Positions 34,501-43,965 of a DNA stretch of 64,000 bases are shown piece after piece (position 1 is the stretch's first letter; the number at the start of each line of letters is the position of its first letter). Under the pieces are notes generated by a model that worked only from the letters and a program-made list of their open reading frames with translations, searched no databases and was not told where the DNA came from. Source of the stretch: Clytia hemisphaerica. Its lineage: Eukaryota > Cnidaria > Hydrozoa > Leptothecata > Clytiidae. A program made the position numbers and the translations under genes. The DNA is taken from positions 1 through 64,000 of the forward strand of contig CACVBU010000249.1 of the NCBI GenBank assembly GCA_902728285.1, written 5' to 3'.

Positions 34501-36041
34501 TAAAGCTTTTAGATGGTTTACTAATTATTTCAAGGTTCCTTTCAATTCTGGTGATGCTAAGACTGTCTCTTGTAAACAATTCAATGGTGGCTCCAAAAGT
34601 TTTAAGTTCCCAAAAGGTATGCTTTTAAAATCTAAAGTGTATGTGCGGAAAAAACAAAACAGGATTTATCTAACGAAAAATTTATGATTTATGTCAACTT
34701 TAAAGGCCAATAACTTGATTTATGTTTTTTTTCTTAATTAACAGCAACCTTGAAAATAAATCGCCGACATTACTGAAAAACAATTCTGATATATTTAGGC
34801 ATTGGGCTCTTCCAGAAAAAATCCGTTCATGGGGGGTGGAGGATGAATTGTCCAGGGGTATTAAAAAAATGCCAAAAAATTGCAATGTCCAGGGGGTAAA
34901 TTCCAATGTCCAAGGGTAATTTTTTGTGTCCACGGGGTTGATTTGATGTTTGTCCAGGGGTATAACCCGTGTCCAGGGGGTTAAAAATCAAAATGTCCAG
35001 GGGTAATTCATGAAAAAAATAATATATCCTCCACCCCCAATAAACGGATTTTTTCTGGAAGAGCCCATTACTGTACTAATTCGTCAGCCGCAGTTGAAAT
35101 AAACACTCCCCTTAAAATCTTTAACTATTCTGCTGGAAGTTTTGCCCTTGTAAATATCTTCCACCCCCTGTACATAAAATACACCCCTCCCCCTGTGCTT
35201 AGGGGGGGGGGCTAAGCCACTTTTGCTTGATTGTTGGCTGTATTTTTCAAAAAATACTGGGGCTAGCTTTCTAGGGGGGGGCGAGTGTTGTGTAATAGAA
35301 TCCTGGTGGGGCAGAGCTGATAGGTTGAAGATATTTTAAATTATGTTAAAAATCTATGCTGTGGGGAAGGTTTTATCCCGCTTGAAAAAAATTTTTGCCT
35401 GCGCCGCAATAAATTTATCGAGAATTTGTATGCAAAGATTCTTTGATATTTTGTTTTGTGAAGGCGGGGGCTATGTTTCTAGAATTTAGCCGGGGCTATT
35501 TTCCTTAGCCCCAACTGAAAAATGCTGGGGGCTGGACCCCTCTGCACACTATGCGTGTATGGATACTAAATCTAAATCGTATGACTCATAATGAAATAAG
35601 CTTAAGTAAGGGTTCAGCCTTTGAAATGCATCTACTTTTCTACAAAAAGAAACTTCAGAGTTAAACCAAAAGAGGACTTCTCTCTAGTATTGACTTCTAG
35701 TTGTTTCAAAATTAATCCCAAAGATTTTTAATGAAAGTGTCAACTGAGGTCATTTCTATTCTATTTCAGGAATGACTGTCTATCTATCATGGGATATTGA
35801 CTGGAAAACGTCAGCTGATCCAACAATGCCATGCACTTGTAATATGAAAGTCTACCAAGGACCTATCGTTGCTTTTGATCCTGTCATTATGCCACAATAT
35901 AAGCATCAAAACGAGGCAAATAAAAAATGGTGTGAAAATATTTATCAGAGAGGCTGGAATAAACAAGCATGCGCCAACCATACTGTCACTGAATCTTCTT
36001 TATCAGAAACAATGGAAAAATTTCTGGAAATTCTGGTATAA
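25542..36041 (+). CDS. Secreted glycoside hydrolase family 19 chitinase
   Basis: Five exons: 25542-25581, 28904-29514, 30443-30707, 34407-34616 and 35770-36041; phases agree throughout and the product is 465 residues. The first exon plus the start of exon 2 gives a signal peptide (MVGITRWLLLLIL core). GH19 landmarks: AFFAHAVQETG with the probable acid/base Glu at residue 136, CYFGRGAIQISYSFNYG (219-235), SLWFYMTPQSPKP, and NKECNGE. These match the plant-type order of catalytic helix, (Y/F)GRG-x-IQ-(L/I)(S/T) and LWFWMTPQ-like motif. The general-base Glu cannot be assigned by eye. Many cysteines suggest a disulfide-bonded extracellular enzyme that cleaves chitin beta-1,4 links. The last codons end at a TAA that overlaps a GTATAAG donor-like site, so a further exon is possible. 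Introns total about 9 kb and carry several transposons. Confidence 0.88.
26104..26128. repeat. Copy of the ACCCGGCGTCGCA motif
   Basis: ACCCGGCGTCGCACCG, in the context CTAGCGGTCACCC, matches CTAGCGGGTACCCGGCGTCG at 10232 and its reverse complement near 3300. Short, but far too GC-rich and too long to recur by chance in this sequence. Confidence 0.5.
26780..27370. repeat. Degenerate tandem repeat split by a TA-flanked transposon
   Basis: Roughly 50-bp units containing GAAAATCTCCAAATTT and TTCCACGTTTTAAATG recur on both sides of the 26893-27284 insertion, at about 26815-26890 and 27286-27360. Located in chitinase intron 1. Confidence 0.6.
26893..27284. mobile_element. Mariner-like miniature element (TA target site)
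   Basis: CCGTCAACTG...AACTTGGGAC is mirrored by GTCCCAAGTT...CAGTTGACAG (about 24 bp, four mismatches). TA dinucleotides flank both ends. The interior is not coding. TA duplication is the signature of the Tc1/mariner group. Confidence 0.65.
29905..30440. repeat. Inverted repeat whose right arm forms the acceptor region of chitinase exon 3
   Basis: GAAAGAAATCCTTAATATCA near 29909 is mirrored by TGATATTAAGGATTTCTTTC near 30412-30432, directly at the pyrimidine tract before the AG at 30441-30442. A partial third copy lies near 30007. ATAAGCAT-type words are also mirrored between 29700-29740 and 30330-30400. Confidence 0.55.
31422..32617. repeat. 65-bp minisatellite, about 18 copies
   Basis: The unit includes CAACACTCTCCAAAGTATCT, ACAACCCCAGGTCCCGTGG and TCCCGAAGTCCCGAGTTGA, with a period of 65 bp and very few differences between copies. 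Some units near 32270-32320 and 32490-32550 are shortened. Left arm of the foldback-type element. Confidence 0.95.
33075..33762. repeat. Opposed GC-rich minisatellite array with two alternating unit types
   Basis: Units built on AACTCGGGACCTCGGGACCT alternate between a tail with TTGTAGATCTTTTGGAAAT and a tail with GTGGGTTTTATTGGATGAAG. The core is the reverse complement of the 31422-32617 array. Right arm of the foldback-type element. Confidence 0.9.
33932..34371. mobile_element. pogo/Tigger-like miniature element, 440 bp
   Basis: Starts CAGTGTAGTCTCTTTAACTC, and its right end mirrors this as GAGACTCCACCG. TA is duplicated on both sides (33930-33931, 34372-34373). ACTCGAAC words recur near the ends. 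Relatives lie at 53798-53940 and 58109-58267, and a partial end directly to its left at about 33875-33930. It ends 35 bp before chitinase exon 4. Confidence 0.75.
34802..35068. mobile_element. Miniature inverted-repeat element with TGGGCTCTTCCAGAAAAAAT ends
   Basis: About 40 bp on the left (TGGGCTCTTCCAGAAAAAAT then CCGTT and GGGGGTGGAGGAT) is mirrored on the right with few differences. TGTCCAGGGGTA words repeat inside. ATT may be the target duplication. Located in chitinase intron 4. Confidence 0.8.
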
Positions 36042-36899
36042 GAGGAGAAAGTTTTAAATCAAAATTAACTTAAAGCTTAAAAGATTGGAAGGGTATTCAA
36101 CAGATTAAATATGTCGAAATACTTTTAAATAACTTTTACCGGGATAATTTTGAAAACGTTTGATGTTACATGGTATCTGACATTTACTGATCCCAATTTA
36201 TTCACATACATTCTAGGCTTTTTCTTTAATATAAAAGATATAAATTATCACACTCAAAATCTTGTTTCATTTTCTCCTGAATTTTTTCCTGAATTTTTGC
36301 CTAAAAAAATGATTAAACTAGGTTATTATACCAATAGAAATTTGGAACAATTTAAAGAAACCAGTCAATTAAAATGTCATTTAAGTTGCCAGTTTCAGAA
36401 TGTAATGAAGGAGGCATTATCCATTAAAGAATGACGAGATAATAATCAAAAACTATTTTAGAACCGTTTTTTTTCTTTCTACGCAACAAAAAATTCAATC
36501 AGTGCATTTAGTACTATCTTTGTCATCATTATCTGGAAGCTTAAAAGGTATGTGATATTCGTTTTCGTTTTTGTTTATGTTTTTTTTTGTATTAGTTCCT
36601 CCGCGGTTTCTTTAAAGCCAAATTCAAGTCTTCGTAATTCGATTCAATAATTATCCATCCGTTCTCAGAAGCAGTTCTGATTGATTGAGGTTCAAAATTT
36701 AAGACAACGAGTTTTGCTTCTATTAGATATTGACGATGGCAACCCGAAGAGGAAAGTTCATAACTTTTGAACCATATTCAGAGAATTGCCAATATGGACA
36801 AAATAATCAAACTCACACACGAGGATGTGTTGTTTGTTATAAATCTTACTTTTTTCATATAATTTGTTCGTTCCTAGATAGATAAAGAATGTAATCATA
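36042..36899. other. Chitinase 3' flank and arrestin B 5' region
   Basis: No further coding exon supported. AAAAG followed by GTATGTGAT at 36549 is a good splice donor, and TTCGTTCCTAG (ending at 36875) just upstream of the arrestin B ATG is a good acceptor, so a non-coding first exon of arrestin B probably ends near 36549. Confidence 0.4.
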
Positions 36900-39800
36900 A
36901 TGATGGCCGATCCGAAGATTTCAATCGAACTAAGTAACGAAAAACAAGAAATCTTTTATCCTGGTGAAAAGATTAGTGGGCATGTGGTTATTGAGTTGGA
37001 TAAACCATTGGAGACAAAAAACGTCTGTTTGACTTTTGGAGGTTTGTTGTTCTATCCTGGTTGAGGTTAGGCTGCTTGCATTCACTAACGGATTCGTGCT
37101 CCTTATAGAGGATGCTTAATAAGCTATATTTCATTTGTCCAGAGATTTGCCGCCTTTAGCTGATATACATTCTATTGAAAACGTTCGAAACGATCGTTTT
37201 TGCGCGCACATCAATGCCAATCAAATTATTAACTTGCCAAGATTTTGTAAAATACATCGAAATAAAAAAAAACCGAACCAGAAAGCGGCTGGTAGATTAT
37301 TAAGCAGACCTATACTACCTGGGGTTTTGTAGAGGTCTGCGATTTAGACTAAGTTGAGGTCTCCGTACACGGAAAACCGTGAATTTTCTGCCCCTGAATT
37401 TTCAATCTTAGGCAAGTACATACTGTATTAAATTAACTAAACACCCCTCTCTCACAGCCCTGGTGGAAGTTTTTTGTCTGTTGGGATAGAAATTTCTATT
37501 GAAATCCTAATGGGGACAGAAATTATATTGTTCCAAGGGGGATGGTTTTGGAGTACAATTTTCAAACATTGAAATTAGACAGTCAACTTCCTAGCCTGGA
37601 TATCCAAGCTCAAAATTTTAGAAAAAATAAAATTTACCTCAATATACAAAGTTCTAAAATTATAGAGCTTGGTCTCCCTAGAGAAAGAAAGTGCAAACCC
37701 ATGTTTCTGAAACTTTTCTAGTCAACCCAGGTCAGCGAAACAGAAATTAATAAAAAAGCAGCCTTGCAAGATCTAAAACCATTTAAAACATCCAAAGATT
37801 ACACCAGAGTCCATAAACAAGTTTGCATGCATTATCATGACCAACCACGTTTTCTTGAAAAATGAACTTGCCTCTGTTTTCTTCTGTTTCGTGTTTTCAT
37901 GTAAAAGAAAGCTGTATCTTTACTAGAAACTGGAGGACTATCCTATTTTTGTTTCAGAATTGCTCCACGCCGTGTAGATTGGTCCGTACGGCTTTAGTGA
38001 AGTGAGTGCAAGCAAGCGGACTGCATTCTCATACGAGAATGCAAAACGCTCTAGGGAGACCAGGCTGTAAACCAGAACAAAAAAATATCAAAAACTAGAC
38101 TGAAATAGTTTACAGCCTGGATATCCAGGCTATCAACTTCCCAGTGGGGCTGAAATTGTATTTTTTTCATTTTCAGGAAAAGGCGACGTCGTGTGGGTGG
38201 AAACAATCGCTGATGACATTGAAACTTACCACGGCAAAGAAGAAATTTTTATGTTCGAACATATCTTCTACGGCCAGAGAAAAAGTAGCTCTAGAGTAGT
38301 TCTACCGACCGGGAGAACAAGTTACTCTTTTGTTTTCAGTGTACCAAATGGTATCCCAAGTTCTTATACTGGAATAAAAATTGGATTTATTCGATATGAA
38401 ATGGAAGGTATTAGTAATTAATCCACATTCGATTAGAGTTTGATCAGTATCTTTTCAGTAGCATAAGGGAAATCTAATTTAATAATAGACGATATCGGCT
38501 TAACGAAATTCTTCCCGAATGATTACCCATGATGCATTGCGCAAAAAAATTCAGTAAGTCAATATTGTCCGTGAATTTTTTTGCGCAATGCATCATGGGT
38601 AATCATTCGGGGAGGAATTCGTAAAGCCGATATCGTCTATTAGATTAATAATTTCTCCTCGGGATGAATAACTCGTTGTATTTCGGGAAGTCTCAAACAT
38701 ATAACTGACTCAACCAAATTTCTCAGCCATCTAGCATAATTTGTTTGAACCCCTTGGTGGTGGAACCCTTGGTGGTGGACCCTTGGTGGTGGAACCCTTG
38801 GTGGTGGAACCCTTGGTGGTGGAACCCTTGGTGGTGGAACCCTTTTCTCTTAAGTTAGAGAAATGGAAATTTCACTTCGGACATAATTTTTTTCATTTAC
38901 AAACGTCTTACTTTTGTATCTGAATCCTTTTTTAAATGCATAATTTTTACAAAGTTAGAGTGCACTTCCTCTCATTTCAACCCTTACGGTGCACTTTGGG
39001 AATAGTGTTTGAAAACAAGGTCTGCAAGACACATTTTCGACCGTAGCCGCCAGGTGCCGCGCGGACCCTAAAACCGTCCCAGTCTTTTTTCACACCTAAA
39101 AATAATAGAAAAAATGTTTAAAAAAAGGATTGGATTGAGTTTAGGGTGGTAAATTGAATAATAAAGTGGCACGCGCCTGACCGCGCGACTACGGTCGAAA
39201 AGGTATCCAATGATTATTCATTATTCATCTAAAGAAGAGTGTCTTTATTTTTTTCATCTTCTTCTTCCTTCTTGTAGCTCAAATCACTTTAGCTTACAAA
39301 TCAAATATCAAAGTCAAGCGAACCATACACATTCATGAAGTGATTGACTGCAATCTTCCACGTTACCTTAGTGGTATTGGGATGAGTTGTACTGAAGATG
39401 TTGGCTTTTGTTGTTACAAATATGGCCCTATTCGCATGTCAGGTATTTTTTAATCAAATTGAAGTTATGTACCAGCTGCCACCAAATAGGCCCGGGGGTA
39501 CTACCCTTGCCACCCCGAAAGGGGTGTATCGCCGAGGTTAGAAAAATGGACCCTACGTGGGATTCGTTTTTGTGAAAATTTTGCCAAAATTTGAAAAGAA
39601 GTGACCCTGATTTGGACTGAAATTCCAAAGTGTTCTAGGAATTTTCCACTTTTTATCCAAATTGCCCCCGCCCCCACCCCAAAATAGGTACCCTGACCTC
39701 GTATTCTCATGTTATTATAATGTTTTGATCGCAGGATTATTTAGTTGAACAATACATACCAGTTGGCCAAATGAAAAAGATTAAATACTTAGTATTTACA

Positions 39801-40787
39801 GGGATGATCAGGTGTTTTAAGGTTGTTGGCCTAAATTCCTCATTCAGTTCTGAGCGAAACTTTTTTCGGCAAATTTTCTTACAAAAATTAAAATTGATTA
39901 TTGAAAATTCAACTGAGGAAAAAAGTTTTGTCTTTCTTCAAATAGCACTTATTCCTGGTCGTTCATGTTTCTGTCCTGGTGAAAATATCCCAATAGAGAT
40001 GATGATTGAAAACAATTCATCCAAACTTGTCACAGAAGCCACAATCAAACTCATCCAAACGGCGATCTATCGGGAACATCACGAACATCACAAAGACGGA
40101 CCGATAACAGTCCGAGATTACACCATTGCTAAATCGAAAGGTAATATGAAAGAGATTTTTTCTAGAGGTTCAGTCCAAGTAACGTAGGTTTCACGATAAC
40201 ATGGACAGTTCCAGAATATCTATGTGCGTATTACCTGAAACAAGCTTTTTATCTAAGAATTTGCTATTTACAAGCTGAAGAGCAATTTGATAAGAACACA
40301 AGGCTGAAAATTGGCCAAAACCTAAGAACAAATTAAGAACAGGGTGAGCCTCAGATTTCAGAAATTATTAAGAAAGTACTGATTGAAGTAATGAAGTTTT
40401 TAAACCCATTTTTAGATTTTAAGTAAAGAAACTGAGCGTATTAAGAATATTGTAAGAACTGCCTGAAAATTTCAAAAAATTAAAAAAAGCCCAGCCTGTA
40501 TTTCCACGAGCTTTTCTTATCTTATCGTCTAATTTTTGATTTGTTGATTTCTAGTATTATTCAAAGATTCAACTTATTTGCGCTATATCGGAGAAGGACT
40601 GACCGCTCCTGAAAATACATCTCCAACGAATTGGCGATTGAAAATCATCAAAGTAAGATATCACGTTGAAGTGAGGATTGATTTGTCTTGGACTACAAAT
40701 GAACCATGCATTGAAATACCGATCATTATCGGGACAGTTCCATTGGGAATTAAGTCAAAAGATATAAATCAAAACAATTGGTTTTGA
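36900..40787 (+). CDS. Alpha-arrestin (ARRDC-type), copy B, without PPxY tail
   Basis: Five coding exons: 36900-37041, 38177-38407, 39278-39442, 39946-40140 and 40555-40787; all introns are phase 1 and the product is 321 residues. The start is MMADPKISIEL; the second ATG at 36903 would give a first exon of 139 nt, exactly the length of copy A's. The N-domain has IFYPGEKISGHVVIEL. The C-domain has CFCPGENIPIEMMIENN in exon 4 and IPIIIGTVPLG at the end of exon 5, matching copy A's LPITLGTIP. Exon 3 is 165 nt in both copies. A TGA stop follows this last strand closely, so the PPSY and Pro/Gly tail of copy A are absent. It probably arose by duplication and cannot recruit NEDD4-type ligases by the usual motif, unless further exons are spliced on. 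Confidence 0.88.
37073..37350. repeat. Dispersed element with CTAACGGATTCGTGCTCC and TTTTGTAGAGGTCTGCGA
   Basis: Both motifs recur together at 62890-62957 in a shorter copy. The second motif also occurs at 51788-51815 and 53575-53600. It sits in arrestin B intron 1. Family unknown. Confidence 0.6.
38482..38642. mobile_element. 161-bp near-perfect foldback miniature element
   Basis: TAATAGACGATATCGGCTT, then ATGATTACCCATGATGCATT and GCGCAAAAAAATTCA, are mirrored almost exactly around a loop of about 20 bp, so each arm is about 70 bp. The transcript could fold into a long hairpin. Located in arrestin B intron 2. Confidence 0.85.
38748..38845. repeat. 15-bp minisatellite
   Basis: Six to seven copies of CCCTTGGTGGTGGAA, one of them shortened. 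Intronic in arrestin B; the resulting Val/Glu/Pro repeat frames are not genes. Confidence 0.9.
39034..39202. mobile_element. Miniature inverted-repeat element with TTTTCGACCGTAG ends
   Basis: TTTTCGACCGTAG...CGCC on the left is mirrored by GGC...CGCGACTACGGTCGAAAA on the right, with about 30-bp imperfect GC-rich arms. It ends 75 bp before arrestin B exon 3. Confidence 0.65.
39489..39700. repeat. Partial copy of the 3610-3900 element family
   Basis: CCCGGGGGTACTACCCTTG, then GGACCCTACGTGGGA and GTGACCCTGA, follow the order seen in 3610-3900. The other end is missing. Located just after arrestin B exon 3. Confidence 0.7.
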
Positions 40788-40905
40788 CTGCTATTCGTCG
40801 AAACGAGGTTACAGTGTAAGAATTCAGCCACAAAATTGGCCTTTTCTCTATCAAATTGTTGGAAACATATTATAAAGTTGAATAATTTAAATTTAAAAAA
40901 AGCTG

Positions 40906-41336
40906 CTTTAGGCGTACAAGCTTTCGCGAGCAGAAACTTTCGCGATTTTCGCGAATTTTGGCCCTTTACGCGAAAGTAAATGTCTTTAAAAATTCTAGGA
41001 AGGGCTATTCGCGAAAGTTTAGGCTCGCGAAAAATTCTTGACAAAATAGAAAACCTGTAAACTTCAAACTTTGAATAAAATGTAACTTTTATGGCACTTT
41101 TTAGCCTGCTAAAAGACTAATAAGTCAAAGGACAAATGTTTCAAGCTAATCCAAGAAGTATTCGTCCCTCTAAGCCATTTTTTCATGTGAAAATTCTCAA
41201 TTTTACGTCTTGGTTCGCGAAAGTTTATGCTCGCAAAAAATATTTTTCCGTTAAATTCGCGAAAGTAAAAGTCGTGAATTTCGCGATTTTTCGTCTTCGC
41301 GAAAGTTTCTGCTCGCGAAAGTTTGTACGTCTAAAG
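40906..41336. mobile_element. Miniature element with CTTTAG..GTACAA ends and TTCGCGAA repeats
   Basis: CTTTAGGCGTACAAGCTTTC is mirrored by GAAAGTTTGTACGTCTAAAG, followed inward by GCGAGCAGAAACTTTCGCGA on both sides. CGCGAAAGT words recur throughout the 431-bp unit. Related to 20850-21211; fragments lie near 47790-47945 and 59295-59362. Confidence 0.8.
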
Positions 41337-42201
41337 TATTACGAGCTCGTATGACCAATAGCCTGATTTAATTTTTGTTTTAAAATTTACGCAATACTAT
41401 ATGAAAGACAAATTGTCATGGGTACGATTTTGAAATTAGTGCACAATTAAAACAAAAACTACAAACTTTGAGATTAGTTCACTTCATCAGCAACTAGTTA
41501 AAAAGTTATTTTATCCAATGTGTCCATTTCTGAGATTCATAAGTCTTTTTAAGGAAGCGTATGTAGGCTATTAATAAATAGTGTTGTTTTTCAAAATCAA
41601 GGTTTTTAAGGTCAAACATTAATAAAACTTATTCAACCAAAATAAATATTGTCCATTTTTTGTTTATCAAACTAGAAAATGTTTAGTTTTTGATAATTTT
41701 CATGTGTAGGCGACGCGAATTTTTTTTCCGTTTACGGTTGGAAATATCATTTGACGGTTGGAAACATCAAACGAGCTTAAGGCTGAGTAAATACACCTAA
41801 GTACTATCTAAACGATCTAAACTTTTATTTGATAAATAATATCGAATTCACGTTACAAATAAATTGTTATTCATTTTCTAGACGGGGGTCGAGAAACTAT
41901 TTTATTTTACAAATGTGGATGATGATGGCGAGATCATTTCTCGAGAAAAATAACCTTTTACCAAAACATTATCAAAATCTACTCTGATAATTTTTGATAA
42001 TTATATAACACTTATATAATAATATATGTATTGATAATGAGGCACCCCCTACCCCTATTGAGTAAATCTTGGATTGCATATAAATACCACAAGTTTTGCA
42101 CAAAATTATTTTGTTATTCTAATTTCAACAGCTATCATCAAAAATCAATCAGGAATTTAAAGAAATATAAATTGTGATTCAAGAAGAGGAAGCTGTACAA
42201 A
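41337..42201. other. Intergenic region upstream of the GH-A glycosidase
   Basis: AT-rich, with no coding frame. AAAATAAATATTG near 41638 could be an arrestin B polyadenylation signal. The 3' part carries the likely promoter of the next gene. Confidence 0.4.
42079..42086 (+). promoter_or_regulatory. Likely TATA box
   Basis: TATAAATA lies 116 bp upstream of the ATG of the single-exon glycosidase gene. A start site about 30 bp downstream would leave a 5' leader of about 90 bases. Position and consensus only; no initiator element identified. Confidence 0.45.
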
Positions 42202-43806
42202 ATGAAGCTGCTTTGGATTTTAATGTTCCTTTGTGGTGGAAGTAATACCATATCAGCTGGAATTCCAAATGCATGTCGTCATCATCTTGATTGGGCTTTT
42301 CATACTGGTAAAACTACCAGTCCACAAGAATACACTGGTATGCAGAAAAAATGTGGAGTCACATTACAACAAGCTAATTACCAGGATTTCCAGCGATTGT
42401 TCAAATGTGAAAACATCCATAAGCAGTATTGCAATGATCAAGGTTTGACATTCCCAACAACCTGCTCAGCACCACCATGCGACAAATGCACGGTTAATGT
42501 CAACACTGTTCCACCAGCATGTAAACATCATATCGACTGGGCCTTCAACATTGGCAAAGTATCAAATCCACAGTGGTATCAAGATATGCCAGCAATCTGT
42601 GGAATATCATCAAATAAAGCCACTGTGGAAGATTTTCAACGTTACTTTAAATGTAAAAATCTTGTAGCAAATGATTGCCAGAAATTGCAATATCCACCAA
42701 CATGCTCCAAACCACCTTGTAACGTTTGCCTTGACAGGAAATGTTGTGCCAAGGAATCTGAAGATGTCTATAACCCATCCGTGTGTCCTGGTGAAGCTCG
42801 CCCAGTTGGCTGCTGCATAGGCCTTCAAAGTACCTTTGTACCGGGACCTAATAATCATGTCTGCAAGCGAAAACCAGACCCCAAACCATGCACTGGGAAA
42901 ATTTGCATCTCAGGGCGGAACATCATGGTGAATGGACAAATCTTTTATATGAAGGGCGTAAACTGGAACCCAGTCCCTAAAGGACGAACGCATCCTCCAC
43001 GTGACCAAGATTTCCTTCATTACGCAAAGATTGATGCTCCTAAAATGAAGGAAGCTGGTATCAATGTTATCAGAAGTTATCCGACCATTACTTCCTCTCA
43101 AGTTCTTGACATCTTTCATAACAATGGCATTCTTGTTGTCAATCCGTTAAACCCATTAGACAGTACATCTAACATCCAACGAACTGTGAATTCCTTAAAA
43201 GGTCATATCACCATCTTGATGTGGGCACTAGGCAACGAATGGAATTACAATTCTTGCTACTCAAATATTGGTTTCCGTGGCTGCGCTCAAAAGATCCGAG
43301 AAGCAAGTAAAGCAATCAAGGCGGTTGACAATGAACACCCCGTGACCAGTATCTATGGTGAATTACCAGACAAGAATTTGGTGGATTCATTTCCCGATGT
43401 TGATGCATGGGGATTGAACGTTTACTCTGGTAAATCATTCGGCAGCCGTTTCATGCGTTGGTCAGGTATCTCCACCAAGCCAATGTATATGGCGGAATAT
43501 GGGGCGGATTCTTGGAACGCCCGCATCAATGCTGTTGATGAAGATTCTCAAGCGGTGGCAACGAAAGCTCTTCTCGGTGAAATTAAAGCACAAAGTACAA
43601 GACAGGGTGGACCATGTACTGGAGGAATCATCTTCGAATGGGCTGATGAGTGGTGGAAATCAGGTAGCCCCTGGACCCATGATAAAGGAGGGATCGCACC
43701 AGGTGGTGGACCGTATCCTGATAAAACGTTTAATGAAGAATATTGGGGTTTGATGACGATTGATCGTATACCAAGAAAAGCGTTTTATGAATACAAAAAT
43801 AATTGA
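42202..43806 (+). CDS. Secreted clan GH-A glycoside hydrolase with duplicated cysteine-rich modules
   Basis: A single exon of 534 residues. Residues 1-20 form a signal peptide. Two homologous cysteine-rich modules follow (about 25-95 and 107-177), sharing the order H-H-x-D-W-A-F-x-x-G-K, C-G-x-x, D-F-Q-R-x-F-K-C and PPC-x-x-C. A third cysteine-rich linker (180-230) precedes a TIM-barrel domain (about 235-534) starting at IMVNGQIFYMKGVNWNP. WALGNEW (341-347) places the probable acid/base at Glu346, and MAEYGADSW (430-438) the nucleophile at Glu432. FEWADEWWK and NEEYWGL follow, as in GH2-like barrels. Substrate unknown; a beta-linked polysaccharide is plausible. The lack of introns contrasts with its neighbours and could reflect retroposition or transfer. 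It lies 1.4 kb after arrestin B, on the same strand. Confidence 0.85.
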   Translation: MKLLWILMFLCGGSNTISAGIPNACRHHLDWAFHTGKTTSPQEYTGMQKKCGVTLQQANYQDFQRLFKCENIHKQYCNDQGLTFPTTCSAPPCDKCTVNVNTVPPACKHHIDWAFNIGKVSNPQWYQDMPAICGISSNKATVEDFQRYFKCKNLVANDCQKLQYPPTCSKPPCNVCLDRKCCAKESEDVYNPSVCPGEARPVGCCIGLQSTFVPGPNNHVCKRKPDPKPCTGKICISGRNIMVNGQIFYMKGVNWNPVPKGRTHPPRDQDFLHYAKIDAPKMKEAGINVIRSYPTITSSQVLDIFHNNGILVVNPLNPLDSTSNIQRTVNSLKGHITILMWALGNEWNYNSCYSNIGFRGCAQKIREASKAIKAVDNEHPVTSIYGELPDKNLVDSFPDVDAWGLNVYSGKSFGSRFMRWSGISTKPMYMAEYGADSWNARINAVDEDSQAVATKALLGEIKAQSTRQGGPCTGGIIFEWADEWWKSGSPWTHDKGGIAPGGGPYPDKTFNEEYWGLMTIDRIPRKAFYEYKNN

Positions 43807-43965
43807 TAGACACAATTACATTACAAGTTTCATTTCATTTTTGCTTATCTTCTCTTTATGATATTGCGACTGAATTTGTGAATTTATTTCATCAATTTTA
43901 GACGAAAAAGTAATGTATTAGAAATTGTAAAAATCGCTCTTTCTCATTTTAAGAGTTCGACATGC

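Noticed and set aside
36150..36434. 94-codon open frame just after the chitinase stop
   Set aside because: It does not start at ATG, is Phe/Asn/Lys-rich as expected from AT-rich DNA, and lacks splice signals joining it to the chitinase.
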